In this document: piece by piece, positions 13,619 to 28,600 of the stretch
Position numbering within the stretch: position 1 is the stretch's first letter
Layout: every line of letters starts with the position of its first letter
DNA from: Taeniopygia guttata
Lineage: Eukaryota > Chordata > Aves > Passeriformes > Estrildidae
Length of the DNA: 64,000 nucleotides
Assembly: GCF_048771995.1 (NCBI RefSeq)
Contig: NC_133032.1
Location: 15,008,501-15,072,500, forward strand
Direction: 5' to 3'
The notes under the pieces: generated by a model
What the model was told of the DNA's origin: nothing
What the model saw: only the letters and a program-made list of their open reading frames with translations
The model's database searches: none
Translations under genes and position numbers: made by a program

Positions 13619-16600
13619 GAAAGAAAATCTGCATTCTGTGGGATTTTACATTATTTTATAAAAGAAAACAAAATGCTTACTTTCTGTTTCTTCTGTGTTA
13701 GGTGCTGTGTCTTCTTTGCTTTGTAAGGTCACCAGCATGAAATAAACCCCTTTCCTCTGCAAGAGTTCCTCGTGAGTTCCTCTCTCTACAGCCCTGCCGT
13801 GCTCAAACCCGACGATGACGTCGGCGGCTCTGATGGCTGACAGGCGGTGAGCGATGGAGATCGCGGTGCGGCCGAGGCGAGCCTGAGGGAGACAGCAACA
13901 GCCACACTCCCAGCACAGCACTCTGAAATGCTGGCAATGAGCTGTGCAACCTAAAGCCTCATCAAATTAACTGGAGTCCTTCTAGTGGGCTCACTTTGAC
14001 TTTAGCTCCATCCACAGCCCACAGAGAAGTATCTGTTTCTAGGCAAAGGGAGCTATAGGTTCCTGTTGATGTCCCAAAGAAAGTAAAAATTATTCTCAGT
14101 CCATAATACTAAGGTTCTACTTGTACTTATAAAACAGTTATTAAGAAACCTTTCTGAATGATTTGTTGCAATTCAGGAGCACCATCTGCAGAGTACATTA
14201 TAAATAATTTCTGCCCTTTTGAGTTTGATTTTTGTTATACTATAGCAAACCTTATGAAGTGCTTCTTGGACAATTGCTTCACTTTCATTATCCAGTGCTG
14301 ACGTAGCCATATCCAGGAGCAGGATTTTGGGATTTCGCACCAAAGCTCGAGCAATAGCTATCCTCTGTTTTTGACCTCCACTCATCTGGCTTCCACCCTC
14401 TCCAACATGAGTGTCAAATTTCTGTGTGAAGGAAAAAAGTTAAAATTAAACAGATGAGAAAAAAGCCTGTTAAGATCCTGGTGAAGGTATTGGCAAAATG
14501 TCTGAGATTTGTCCTTGGAGTAGACTTTAAACAAAAACATAGTTAATGCAGCTGATTCAAAGAGCAACAGGTGAAATAACTTTCTTCATGATGTACAAGA
14601 TCATTTTACCTGAATCAGGTTTTCAACCCCATGCCAAAAGTACGCACTGGTTAAAAAGGTGAGACGTTCTGGTTCAGCTTGAAACCGCTATGTCAGCAGA
14701 AGCTGAAATAAAGAGGAGTCACCCACCCACTCTCCATCAGATGACTCACAAGCAAAATTTTCCTGGCCTTGTCTGCTGATGACCTGTGACTCGTGAACAC
14801 TGTGTCCGTGATTCATGGACACCATACTCTGGTGGCATTGTGTTCAGGTAGAGAATTAAATAAATACACAAAGTCTGGCATATTGAGAGACAGAATCATT
14901 ATATTCACTTAGAGCCAAATCTTTTTTATTCCTCCATTTCCATGAAATAAATAGGGGCCTTTGAACAGCTTTTCAGTAAATAGTTTCCTGGAAGCCTAAA
15001 AGTGCATAGATGGAGGATAAAGACAATGTACTAATATTAGTTAATGGTACTTGAATCTTGTCAATAACATTCACTGTTGTAACATGTCATTTTCAGAAGC
15101 TACTTGGCAAAATAAAATTCTAGAAAAGTATAGGGAGCTTGATACTACCCAGTTTGGGCTTTGTAAGGAGGAATGATTTAAGCCCTGTCATCGTTAGGGA
15201 AGAAACTGGAGAATAAGGAACCTCCAGCTGGCTTACAGAGCTCATACAAGGAAGTGAGGTCGTGCGTATCAGTACAGACAGATGAAGTAATTAATGCTGG
15301 CTAGTGAGAGGCTGAGCTCTACATTGCTTTTGGCCTGAACAGAAACAGATCTCCAAAACATGAAAAATACAAATTTTTAAACCAGGCTATGATTATTACC
15401 ATGATATTGAATGTTGTGTATATGATTCCTGAGGAACTGATTCTTCTCGAGGTTGTATTTTGGGGTGGGGAGATGTTTGCTTTCGTAACTTCATGGCATA
15501 CATATAGTAAGACCTAAATAACTGTAGTCAAAGGAAAGGTTGTTGCCTCCTATCTGTATTAATCTTCTGCCCTTCCACTTGAGCACAAATTGCTGCAGGC
15601 TAGGGGGGACAAAAGGACAAAAAGATTCCTTTTTCTTATCAAATTCTGCCAAACACTTTCCAAGGCAGAGCATACCTGTGGTAAATCCATGATGAAATTG
15701 TAAGCATTGGCCTGTTTGGCTGCTTTGATTATGTCTTCCATGGTAGCCTCGTCCCGCCCATAGCGAATGTTCTCTGCAATCGTGGTGGCAAAGAGCACCG
15801 GCTCTTGTTCAACTACGCCAATCTGTGATCGCAGCCACTGGATATTCAGGGAACGAATGTCATGGCCATCCAGGGTAATCTACAATTAGAACATGGACAC
15901 AAAATCAGGAAAAAAATCAGACATTATGCCCTCCACTTGAGAGACAAAGTAGGACACACTGGAAGTGAAAGGCCTGTGATGCTGTGTTTCCATGACCAGC
16001 ATAAATATCAGCTTTCAGATATAGAAGGTGGCAAAGCAGTGGCGGTAGTATTGGCCCTTGGAGTTGTGCTCTTTGATTTCATTTCCCATTTCTGCTTGGC
16101 ACCAGAAATAAAACCAGGTGAAATGTAATCATGAAAGTGATTATTATGTTATTTACAATAATTTGTTTCTTTGTTTTTTAAATATTCAAATACCGGTCAA
16201 CATGTACGTGATTATGTGTTCCTATTTGATATAGGAACACATAAATGGATTGAGAATTTGAATAGTTATAATTCATATTCCTAGCCAAGCCATGACTAAG
16301 TGGTAATTGCATATACTTAAGTGATATTATGGGTTAATGTTTAAATGTTCAATACTGTGTTTTCCAGAAAATGATAATTCAGTAGTGACAAATGTTTTTA
16401 TAGGTATAGTTTTTACACAGATTTAGCACTGAATTTTTATTTTCTCCTAACAGTTTCCTCTTTCACATAATTGTTTTTATAAGACTATTAAGCACAGTTT
16501 TATAAAAGAAATGTGCAGGAAGATATTTCACTCATTTAAAAAATAATTGGGGAAAAAAAGACATGAAAAGGAAGTTAATAGTCTTCCATCCCACCTTGGA

Positions 16601-19600
16601 GAAGAAACCATGCTGGTCTTTCAGTTTCTGGGGCCAGAGGATCACATTCTAAGCTGGGACACTCACCATGCCATCAGTGGGGTCATAGAAACGCTGGATG
16701 AGCTGTATTGTTGTACTTTTCCCAGCTCCACTAGCTCCAACAAAAGCTGTCGTCTCTCCTGCTTTAATCACCATATTAAGGTTATCCAAAATCTGGATAG
16801 GAAAGAAAACCAGAAACAGAATTTATTTTAATTCTTCCACAGTCATACAGCCAAATGAGTATATTCTGTACCTTAAACTAAAGATTCAAAACAATTTTAC
16901 AAAATTCAGAATAGTATTATGAAGAAAGAGGATAAAGCAAGACACATATTTTTACACTGTTTTAAAACATTGCAGATGTAGAGCACTCATTTCTACAACA
17001 GGGAGGCAGATTTTGACTTTTCATTGTTCCTGTTAATCATCGAGAACTAGTTAATACACTAGAGAAGTTACTACATTATATTCCTTTTAAAGAACACTGT
17101 GTGTGTATTGTGAATGTATGCTACAGCATAAACATTAAGAATGTAACCATGAAATTTTGTAGAAAAATCTGATACAACATGTACTTCCATCTTCAGAAGT
17201 AATAGCACTAATATGCTTGTCCAAAAACATGCTTTTCCAAGAATTTGTCAATTCAAACACAGGAGTAAAGAAATAGTGGAATATACAGCCTACACTCCTG
17301 TCCCTTTCCTAGCTTTTTAATGGGTCACATGGTGCATCCTAGGGTAATGGAAGAGTTTTATAATATCTCCTTGCACCATTCAGTTTAATACTTCGTGTTC
17401 TATCTCTTACACATTGATACAAGGGCATCACTGATTGCAAGAGAAGCTGTACGCAGGTGAATTTGCCCAGAATTACTGGGATTTTATGTTCAGCAGAAAG
17501 GAATGGATATGTCAGAATGGTAAAATAAGCTAAACAGTAAGCAGAAGAACACTTTAATGGAAGAATTATTCAGTCTACTTTTAAGCAAAGAGTCTGAACT
17601 TCTGGCAAACTATCTCTGGAAAATCTAGAGATTGCTGACAGAACCAGGATATTTTTCTTGCTTACAATAGTTGTGTTCAGAGCATGGGTGATGAATGATT
17701 ACCTTTATGTCTGGTCTGGATGGATAATTAAATGTTACGTTATGAAATTCAATTTCACCTCGTACTTTATCCAGCTTGTAGCCATCTTCTGACATGCAGT
17801 CAATGGTTGGTTTCTAGGATGAAATTTATTGGGTTATTTATTTGGTGTTAAACAGTCAACAGTGCTGCAGTAGATAAATACAATACCATACGAAGCTGTG
17901 GCACTTCTCTTAGAACAGCACTTAGCTGCATGGAGCCAGCTGCAGGCTCTGCCCCAGGGATAGCAGGCAAGGGACATGGAATTGAGGCCAGAGTGATGGG
18001 GGAGTTGTCACTGGTGGTAGCACAGACAAGAAGGCTGCACCTCTTATTGTAGGCTTACTGCAAATATCACAGCCAACCATTCAGGCAGTTTTTGCTGGAA
18101 CTGAGTAGATGACTGACAGAAGTATTTTGACCAAGCTAATTTAGCCAGCTCCTCAGCGATAAAATGGCACTACCACACTCAAAAACTGCTGCAAATCTTC
18201 AGGTCTCACCACTTAGCAATTAAAACATCCATCCTTGTACAGCCAGTCCTAAGAGCTGAAATACTGAAGTTTTCCTAATAAGTGCTTTGGGTCTTGCATA
18301 GTTTTGGTCAGGTCTAGGGTATTGTGGACTGCTAGACATGAGCAGAGAACTAAGAGGAATTTGACGAATCACAAAGAAATAAAATTTTCTAAGGGTGGAT
18401 TTCTGAAGCATGGAATATAAACAGTAAATTAAAATTATAGCAATGAATACTTGATAACTGAAATGTACATGCTTTTTTAATATAGCCTAACAGATTGAAA
18501 GGAAAGTTAAAATGAGAAATATGTATGTTCTGAGATGTTAAGAACAGCTACAAGATTGGTTCCACTTTAGGAATATAACTTACTTAAATTTCAATACTCA
18601 TCTATGAAGAAGTTTCACTGATCCTGCAAATGGGAACCTCAACATGACTAGTTTCAGTGCCAGGGCAGAGCTGTGCTTGTACTGCCTAATCACAAATCTA
18701 CAAATGTGGCAAGGGGATGGATCCAATTTTGTCACCCTTTCTCTAGATAGATGAAATGTGAAGTTGGTCTGCTTTTTTTACCCTAAGGTTATGTGATTCA
18801 GCCTTATCCTGAATATTGTGATTAATCCTTACTGTTGCTACTCTTCATGATTTTAAATTTTGTCTCAGAAAAGCACATTCCTAATCCATCTCTATTTTAG
18901 AGATTTTAGAACTTTAGCTTCTGAAGTGTATATGTTTTATCATTATTACAGAGGTTTGAAGGGTTACTAAAAACTGTCAGCATTACCATAGCCTTATGTG
19001 CTCTGTAGAAGAAAAGCAGCATTTTAATGTGTTTACACAGCTTTCAGCACAGTAAAGCTTGTCAGAGACAGTACATATGTTAAGAAATCAACAGTACATT
19101 TCCAACCACTAAATTTATAAAGCTATAGAAAGGAATCCTCAAGAAAGGAATCAATAAATTTCCGTGGCATCTCACGGTCTCTCATACAATTATTTCAAGT
19201 ATCTGTTTAGATAGTATTGTGATTAACATTTGTGACAGCTGCATAACCAGTGCCTGTGCTCATTTGATCCCATTTTTGCTCAGGGTAGCTCTGGGACAGG
19301 TGACAGAGGCCACCTTCACCACTAATGCCAACAAAGCCACAGCTTGTGATGCCATCTGGAGGCTGGGAGCTATGGGATGGCTGCTGCAAGTTTGGTTGCA
19401 GAATGGCTATTACTGCCTGCATACACCTTCCATGGGCCAGCACTGATAAGTAATTGCATGTAAGGAGAAATGGGAACAAGGAACAGCAGCAACTGTGGTA
19501 AAGTTCAGAACTCAGAACCGGGCCACTTAAGAAACCTGTTCAATGTGTTCTTTGAGCCCATGTGTATCCCACTAGACTTTTCGATTGCACAGTCAGTTTT

Positions 19601-22600
19601 TCTTTAATCGGACTCATTTTTCCTCATTTACACAGCAGATAAAACTAGTACCACTTCAGGCTTATTTTTGCACTACAAAGTAACACAGCTTAGAAATGCA
19701 TTACTTACTTTATCTATTGTCTCAAAAATGTTTGTTGCAGCCCCACGACCAGTGGCAAAGGCTTCCAGACAGGGAGATGCCTGGCCAAGATTTAATGCTC
19801 CTATTAAAACACCAAAGAAAACCTGAAGAAGTAGAAAAAGAAGTTAACAAAACATGACATCACATTTTTATTATAGTTTACAGCTTAGACAGGCAAACCC
19901 AACTACAGTAGCTTCATGACTTCTCATGCATCTACTGAACTGAAGTGATTCACTATACGAGCATTATTAGCCAACAAGAAGGCAAATAAATGCATTTCAG
20001 AAGGTATTTTTGCTATCTTTAACAGCTCTATTTGAGGCTAAAGTAAATCAACTCATATTTGTCTTTGCCTAAAAAAGTATGCATCTAGCTATTTACTGAG
20101 ATGCCACTGATGTATTTTTAAGCCATCTCAGTTTGACTGGGTGCCTTTTCCTTGAAACAAGGTCTGGAACAGGACATTGGTGGGAAGTAGATTATTTCAG
20201 GGGTGCCTTCTACCAGTAAGCAAAATAGAAAAGAGCTTAAAACACTGTATTACAATCTTTGTATACTACAGCCTCTGTCTCATCCGATACTCACAAAACT
20301 TTCTTTTGAAGGAGGTACCAGCTATAGATAATATTTTTTCTCTGTCTCACAGAGAAATGAACTGTAAGGGTTGCTACCAACACTTTATAAGCCACTTTTT
20401 GAGGTGAAATTATTCTATCAGTGTGGGTGGATAGTTTCTACAGGTAGCACATTAGCCAGTGGGCTCACAGTTTTAAATCCTTTTCTAACAACCAAAATGA
20501 AGAGTTACTCACTAATGACCATTTTCTGAAAGCCCAAGGATCCCCTTTTTGCCTAAGCCTAGGACAACATGAAAGAAAATGAGCAACAGCATCTGCTCTT
20601 CCTGGGAAGACTGACAGACAATAAAGGCAGCTGGATACAGTATTGAATATCAAAGTACTCTTGAGTCCAAGAATTCACCCTTGGTGTGTAGCCTGATGTC
20701 GCTACAGGACACGTGAAAGCACAAAGCAAGCCACCTGCTATTTTGCAAGGTAAAAGAGAAAGTTTATTTTCTGACTCCAACTTTTATACTTTCCCAAAGG
20801 TGACAGTGGATTGGAGAGTGAATTGGCCACCTCTCCAAAGACATTGGATAAACCACTAGTACGTCAAGTTTCTCCACCCCCATGAAGGAATGCAAAACAA
20901 TACGTTGTTTACAGAAATTGTGTGGGAAAGTTTTCCAACAGAATGTAAACTCAGAAGGCTTTAGAAAAACTTAAGAATCAGGGCGACAGCCGTGTGATCA
21001 GAAGTAAGTAAAGTTGTAGCATATCAATTAAAATAAAAAAGTGTTTGTTCCAAATTTCCTAAGAGCTGCCAATACTTCATTTCTATGAAAAGTTTTTATG
21101 AAGGTTCTTAAATAGAGACAGGAACTAAGACTGCAAATGCTGGCAGGGGCTTCAAAGAACAGGACACTGGAAGGTGGTGAACATAAAGGAGGTAGAGGCT
21201 TATTTAGCACTTTTATACCACATAGATGCAAATTATTTCATTGTCTGTTTCTGCATTGTATTGTAAGTATAGCTTATTCTTCTCAATGCTACTATATGGG
21301 TGTGCTTTTGAACACTTTTTGACAGGTTTTTTCCTAGAATTTACTCTGTTTTACTTCTTAGCATTTCAATTACAGAGATGTTTGGGCAGAACAGATTATA
21401 AGGGTTGGACAATGTCTTTAATGTAGGCTTTTGATCCATTTTGTTGCTTTATTGTGGGTGCTAGTTTGAACATTCACCTGCACATAAGGAGACATGGAAT
21501 GTTGTGTCTGGTATGTGACCATTTGCTCTAGCTTGGCCTGCAAATTCTGCTAAGAAGCAATTGAGGACCCAGCTAAGCTGTTGGATACAATACAAACAGA
21601 ACTCAGGATAAATGGGGCAAACTGTATAAGGAAACACTACTGTTGACAAACAAATAAAAGTACATAGGACTAGTTCTCCTTTACAGTATAATGATGTTTA
21701 CTGGGAATATCCCTATAGGTAAAGTGGAGGCAGCTACTGAATGCATACTGTGCACTGCAAATGTCTGGGTTGTGAAGTCATGCCATACATTTACACTCAG
21801 CTTCACTACTAGCTAATTTTCTTGTGGGAATGAGTCTTAAAGCAAGGGGTTTCTATGCCTGTCAAAATCCATCATGAACATGAAGGAGCATGTTCTGTAC
21901 ACCTGGCAGAAGAAGAAAGGAAGGCAATACTTAGTATATCTCAAGGCAGTATGGCACGTGTATGACTTTTTGAGAGAGCAGGAAAAGCATATTTCGATGT
22001 TTTGTATCTAGAAATTCCCCCTCCTGTCCCCTGCCAAACTAGGAGTGTATGGTAGACAACACGAAGTAGAAGAAAGATGACTGGAAGCTGTGAGGAAGGG
22101 CATAAGGGAGACTCTCTCCATTAACAGCTACAGTTTTTCAGCTACAGAGTAGCTCCACACTGTTTGCCATTTGTCATTTGGAAGCACTGAACTATAGTTA
22201 CTATGAGCAAGGCAAATAAATTGCTCAGTGTTTTTCACAGCACTACCTCATATCAACTATGGTATTGAGAGCAGGTGCAAATTATTTCCTCCTTAAACAG
22301 AATGACTTAGGTTTACAATGTTCTCAGAGTAATGGGTTGAGTTCCATTTAGTCTTGCACTGCGTGCAGCAGGTGGTTGGAAACTCTCATGGAGTGCAACA
22401 GGCGGAGAAGGAGCAAAAGTAGATGTCCCATCAGAATCCTCAGAACTTACTATGGTTCAGGAAAAGTTGTTCTGAGTTTGGACTGGAGTCTGCCATTTGG
22501 GCAGTCCTGGCTTAAGCAGCTAACCAAAATACCTGTAGATGTTTGCTTCGTTGCATTGAGGCCAAAAGTGTCTAAAGCACCTACTGTGCAGAAGTGAAGG

Positions 22601-25600
22601 CATGAGTGCCATGCAGGTTAACATGGTTTTTGTACATCTGCAGGAGCCACAGCCAGATGTGCTTTTATCTGCATACATGTTTACATGGCCTTTTTAAAAA
22701 CAAAACAACAACAGGAAATGGCTTCTCAAAGGAACACAAAGTGTTCATGAGACATTAGATATGACAAGACTTTCTTGAGTTAGGTATCTCTTTACAACAA
22801 CATTTTTCATCATAAAATTCTTCAGAAAAGCCAACATCCCAGAAGCCCCATGCTGACCCACAAAATGGAAAAGCTAGTTTAAGACTTCTGATAACTGTGT
22901 AGGCTGTCAAATGAAGGCATTATTCTGATAACCATAAGTATTATTCAAAATATTTAAAATAAACATTTTTTTATATTATCCAGTTGTGTCATACATATAG
23001 TGAGTAATGATCTTTAAAAGACATAAATAATGTTTGTTACCATGGAGCCATCAGATACCAGAACAGATATGTGTTCCAGAATTATTTTAAAGAACAGTCT
23101 AGAAAAGTTGCATCAAGCTAAAATGAGTACCTGCAGAAGAGTGCCGGGCGAATATTCTTCTTCCTCAAGGACAAGTTTAGAGCCATACCAAAAGGCTAAT
23201 GCATAACTTAGAAAAACTATAAACCACATGTAACCACTGAATAATCCCATTATAATCCCTTTTCGAATTCCCCAGTGCTGAGCAAACACCAAGTTCTTAT
23301 CATATCTGTAGAAAGAGAGAAAAATAAGAGGTAATTAAATATATTTGGCAGAAATTTCAAAATGAGGAAAGATCATATGAGGCACCTTTGATGACTCAGC
23401 AGAATGTCCACACATAAGGTCAAAACAGAATCACTCTGAAGTGAGAGAGCACTGCTGAAACCAGCAATGCTCCCAGATCATTAAATCCTTGTATATTCCA
23501 GTGTAATAAGCACAAGAAGAGCGACACCCATTGCAGATACCTCATCATGGGGTTTGGAATTTTAGCAGATTAACACAGGATTTAAGAATTTGGCCAACAC
23601 TCCAGAGCACATCCTATAGCCATGTTATATTTTCATAGAATTTAAGAGAACTTTGCAGAAGAAAAACCTGATGTTTTTCTGATTAAAAATGATGCCATGA
23701 TTGAATGTCATCATTATGATGTCGTGATGAAACTAATTCTCCTACTTAGCTTGAAAATACTCGGTTTTCAGCTACGCTGCAAAAGTGATACATCAGACAG
23801 CATCGAGGGAAAAATTTGATAGAATGTTCCTACAAGTAAGCATGAATTCAAGATAGTATTGCTGATGTTTTATTTCATTGATAGACTGAATTATAAAATT
23901 AATTCTGCATACATTACTTGAAACATACATGCATGTAAGTTTCAGAGCTAATAGATAGTCATAGTTGTAGAATATAGAGATTAATTGTTAGGAATCTGAT
24001 GTGCATTACAGCATTAAATTGCTTCAGGTAAATGAAAACAGAGACCTTAGAGTTTGTTCAAACAAACCTTTCAACTTCTTTCTTCTCCCCACCAAAAGCA
24101 GCCACTGTTCTGATGGATGAGAGCACTTCATCAGCCACAGCTCCAGCTTTTGCATAAGCCTTTAATTCTCGGCCTGTTAGTTTTGCCACAGCCTACAAGA
24201 ACATAAGCAGTGCTGGTTACACCTGAACTCCAGGTACAGAAAAGGACAGTGATGAGCAATGCTGGCTACCACCCTGTGCTGGCTGCTCTGCACTGGATCA
24301 CCTCCTGCACTCCAAGCAGGCTTTTATTAGGCATGTTGCACACTCAAAGACTTAAGTCTTCTAGTGCCAGGGCATACACCTTTGTAGCATATGTTTTGCA
24401 ACAGCTCTGCTCCAAGAGGCTAGAAAGAGCAGCTAACTCTTGCTTTCCCTGCTTCCCTCCCTCTCTCTCCTCTCACTAGGCTGAAGCAGATTGCACACTG
24501 AGGGTTTGTGCACAGTGGGAGGAAGGGGGAGCTTAAGTGTCAGGAGTAGCCCTTTAACCACTGTGGCAGATCCAACTTCAGGAAGAAGAGGTAACTGTAA
24601 TGGTGGGGGAGGATAAAAACAGATATTGCCCATCAATGTGCTTTGTTTTGTGGGCTAGTAGCAAACAGATCCTACACAGTAACCAAGAGCTCACTGGATG
24701 CCAAAAGCTTACTTAAGACTCAAAAAATGTTCAAATTAATGGAAGAAAATGTACTAATTTACAATTCTATGCAGAGATACCACATTGACTTGGGAATGAG
24801 ATATCATTAGAAAGTGAAATGTGTCAGTCTTTCCTTTCTCTTTCCAAATACCCTACCCCTTGCATCTATTAGTCCTTTTTGAAGACAGGAAACCAGGCTG
24901 ATTGACTTTGGGCCTATTTTCTTCATGGTGTAAAACAAAGACTTGGGCTGGAAAGGCTCATAATGAGGAAAAACTTAACAGTAGGTATGTGACTGGGAAG
25001 AGATGGGTACAGAAAAGCAAGAATGTAAAGGGAGAAAATTACAAACATAAAGAGGAATAAGATGGAACAAATGAAGGAAAAACATTTTGGGTTTTATTTC
25101 ATTCCCTGCCAAGCTTCTGCTCTCCCACTTCACACAAGTCATTATTCATATCAGCTACTTGCAGCCAGCACAAGGTGCTAAAGGAGAGCTGGAAGACAAG
25201 AAATTAGTCACAGTTACATTAGATGTTTGATAGCAAAATGATAGCAAGCTGTTCCTGACATGAAAGAAATGAGATTGCCAGAGGAATGAACCCAAGAAGA
25301 ATGAAGAGGATGAGCAGGAATTACCCAGCTCTGCTGAGTGTGGGAGAGGACATGAGAAGGCAGAGATCCTGCAGTTTCCCTTTTTACTGTCCTGTGTACA
25401 CTGAAAGTTTGTAGGAAGTGGATGGAGAAGCAGAACAGGAACAACTGGAGAAGGTGCAGCAGCTTCTGGGAGCAGGGACAGTTTGAGGTAACTCTGAGAA
25501 GTTGTTTTCAACCATTCTATGTTTCTGAAACTTAGCACCCATAAAAGCCACTAATTTACATAGAGAAATCATGTCCTTGATCTTGTAGCCATCTAAAGTA

Positions 25601-28600
25601 GGTGTGCAGTAATTGAGAAAGGTAAGGGCCAGCTTCTGATCTCAGCATTAATGCCCATCCACAGGACCCACAAGAAGGTAAGCTTACACTCCCCTCTTAG
25701 CAGCAGGATTTATTACTCTGGGAATCAGAAAAAACAAAGTGAGAGCGAAGCCCACCTACCCTCTACCACACCCCTCCCTCCATCCCTCAGTGCTACTGGG
25801 ACCATAATCTGTCTCTCTTGACTTTAAAGGGGTTTAATCAACTTCCCCAATCCTCACAGCTTTCTGGCCAGATCTTTCCTGTTCATTATTGCTCAATGTG
25901 AACCTTTCACAGTTCACTTACCAAGCCATAGAGAGCTGCTCCAACCCCAAGCAGAGGGCTGACTGCAATGATAACCAAGGTCAATTTCCAGCCACTGACA
26001 AATCCCAATAGGAATCCACCTACAAAGGTAGTTATGCGCTGGATGAAGATTGCTGCTTGATCAGCAATAGCCTCATTAATTTTGTTAACATCACTGGAAA
26101 ACAATAACAACAGAAACAAAAAACTTTTGTTTGCGCTGTAGGTCTTGGCTACATTTGGGTTAGTTGCTTTTCACTGGAGAGGGCCCATCCTCATCCCTAT
26201 TCTTTCACCATTACCCCATACAAAGACCCTGGAGTACAATGAGAAAACCTGATGCCTTTGCAATGGAGAAGCCTTTCAGGCATGAATATTGCAGAGAATA
26301 TACTGTCCTTTCCCAGGAAATGTTCTGGCAGCAGACTCATTCACTAGCTGGCTCTTACTACTGTGCACCAGCTGATTCAGGAAGTGTGCACTTGCAGTCA
26401 AACTATGGATCACTCTGAAAGGACTGGGCACAAAAGGAGAAGAGAGGAGAGGACAAACTGGAAAAAAAAACCCACCCCAAAACCCATCTGACACATTCAC
26501 TCACACACACACACATTTGCTGTCAGACAAGGCATGAAAGGGAAATAATAGTGGTTCAACAGTTATGGTACTTAGCACAAAGATGGGAGAGTCTGTTTGC
26601 TGCTCCCACAAACATAGCTGTAATTCGACTAAAAGGTGTTTGTCACATGCCTGATTACTGGAATTCTGCAGTGTTTGGAAGGAACTGCAAAATGTTTTCT
26701 GTAGCATATGGGTTTCTTAGATTACTTACTCAGAAAGTCGGGTGTTCAGTTCTCCTACAGATGTACAGTCAAACCAGCCTATATCCATTCGCATTATTTT
26801 CCTGAAATAAGCTTTCCTGATTTTCTGTATCTGACGAGCTGCAGACATAACCCAAAAGCAGACCTGGGAAAAGCACAAAACAGCTGATAATTACAGTAAA
26901 AAGTATTTCTACTCCAAACAAATCAGAAAAAGCAATTTGGCTATTATGGGAAAGGTTATTAATAAAATTACTATTCAGGTAAAATACATTCTGACTACAT
27001 AGACATGATAGCTGTTTTGATCTTTAAATAATCCAACAATTTTATAGAGGCTCTGGATCAGGCATTTGTCTCAGTTCTGATAAGATGGGAGGAGAGGCAA
27101 GTTAAATTACTTATGCTCTTACATGAATGCCATATGGACAACATTTTCTCCATCTACAAATGTAAGTAATACAGGGATGGCAGCCATCCTACCTCTGCAA
27201 AATTCTTGGATTGTTTTCAGGAAGGAGATTGACATGTGATTTTTGTGATAAAAATGCTTCAAAAGCCATGGGCCCTTCAGCAGACTATGCAGGAATCATC
27301 CAAGCTTTTGACTCACTTCAGTCGTAAGAACTGAAAAATTACTAAAGAACATGTAGGGTACAATTCTTCTCCAACATTAGTTTTACACTAGTATTGCTCT
27401 GTAACCTCTCTGTAACAGAAACAGGGCTCAATACAGTTGAGATGCCTCCTGGGAATCTGCATGCCCTTCAGCTGTTTTGGAGGGCATGTGGATTCCATAG
27501 TAGCAACACTTGATCAAGTATTGCTTGTGGTGTGGGTAAAATGCATCCTTTTGCAAAGGTATCCATGTGCAAATCCAAGGAGCTCTCAGATTGCCAGAGC
27601 TAACATATTTCAGCAATGGAATGAGAACGGAAAGCATCTGTTCTGCTAAGTAGTTAAAACCAACATAATAATTATAAACTTAATTGTTTAGTGATTTAAA
27701 CTTTGAAATCAAAATGGAAAACAAAATACTGACTTGGAGGTATCCTAATATAAGTATGGCACAACCAATTCCTGCATAGTATCCTGCAAACTTGGTCATT
27801 TCATGTTCAATGTCCAACAGCCTGAAAAAAGAAAAAGGAAACAAAAAGGCAAAAAGAAGTGAGTAATACTTTTTAAAGTTTCTCACATGTTTCTTATCTG
27901 ATGCTTCTTCAAGTTAGATTCAGACCAGGGGGCAGTCAGCTTGTTTTGCATTGTGTCCCAATACCAAGGCTATTGCTAGTGGCTGGCTTCCTTTTTCTCG
28001 CTGTTGCACAGGGGGTGGGAGCTGGCAGGTACCAAAAAAAGCTCCACGATCATGGAGCATCCCTGTAGTCTCCAGGAAATGCCCCCAGACTGCCTGCTCC
28101 GAAACAGCACAGGTGAGAGGGTGTTTCAGAGAAGAGCTGCCCAACAAGTTCTCATTAGATGTTGAATGTGCTTGCTTTGCGCCATTATAGCAACTAATAA
28201 CACTCGGATTTCAACTGCATTTTACAGGGAGAAGTGAGGGCTGCTGAAGTCAAATAAAATATTACTCTGTACCATAAGCTTGCTAATCTAAAATGATAAT
28301 TTGTTCTGTTACACAAGTAGTAGTGATAATTACTCCTAATATTAGTGAAGGGCACTGAATTGCTGCTTTTGCATTTAATCTACTTTGAAATAGGTTGTGC
28401 TAAGTTATGCCTTTAGATATCTTTTTAAAAAACGTCCTGCAGAACAGCAAATTTTATTTAATTTACCAAAAATTTTGTACCCTGAAATTTTAAGCCACAA
28501 GAGGACATTCTGGACCTGACTTGATCTCTGACAAAAAAAGAGTCATGGAAAGAACTTAGGTTGTTAACCTAAGTTATCTGACACAGATATCCAGAACAAT

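Noticed and set aside
1767..16792. Possibility that the ABC transporter is ABCB1 or ABCB4
   Set aside because: The [12 protein letters not shown] terminus, the VEQEPVLF Q-loop, Met584 in Walker B and the FSRGSY linker are specific to ABCB11, and the LRP2 neighbour agrees.
18227..18411. Minus-strand segment with [18 protein letters not shown] and FQLLG, resembling ABCB11 exon 24 ([15 protein letters not shown])
   Set aside because: Only a few scattered matches, no splice sites and no extended nucleotide similarity; too weak to call a duplicated exon.
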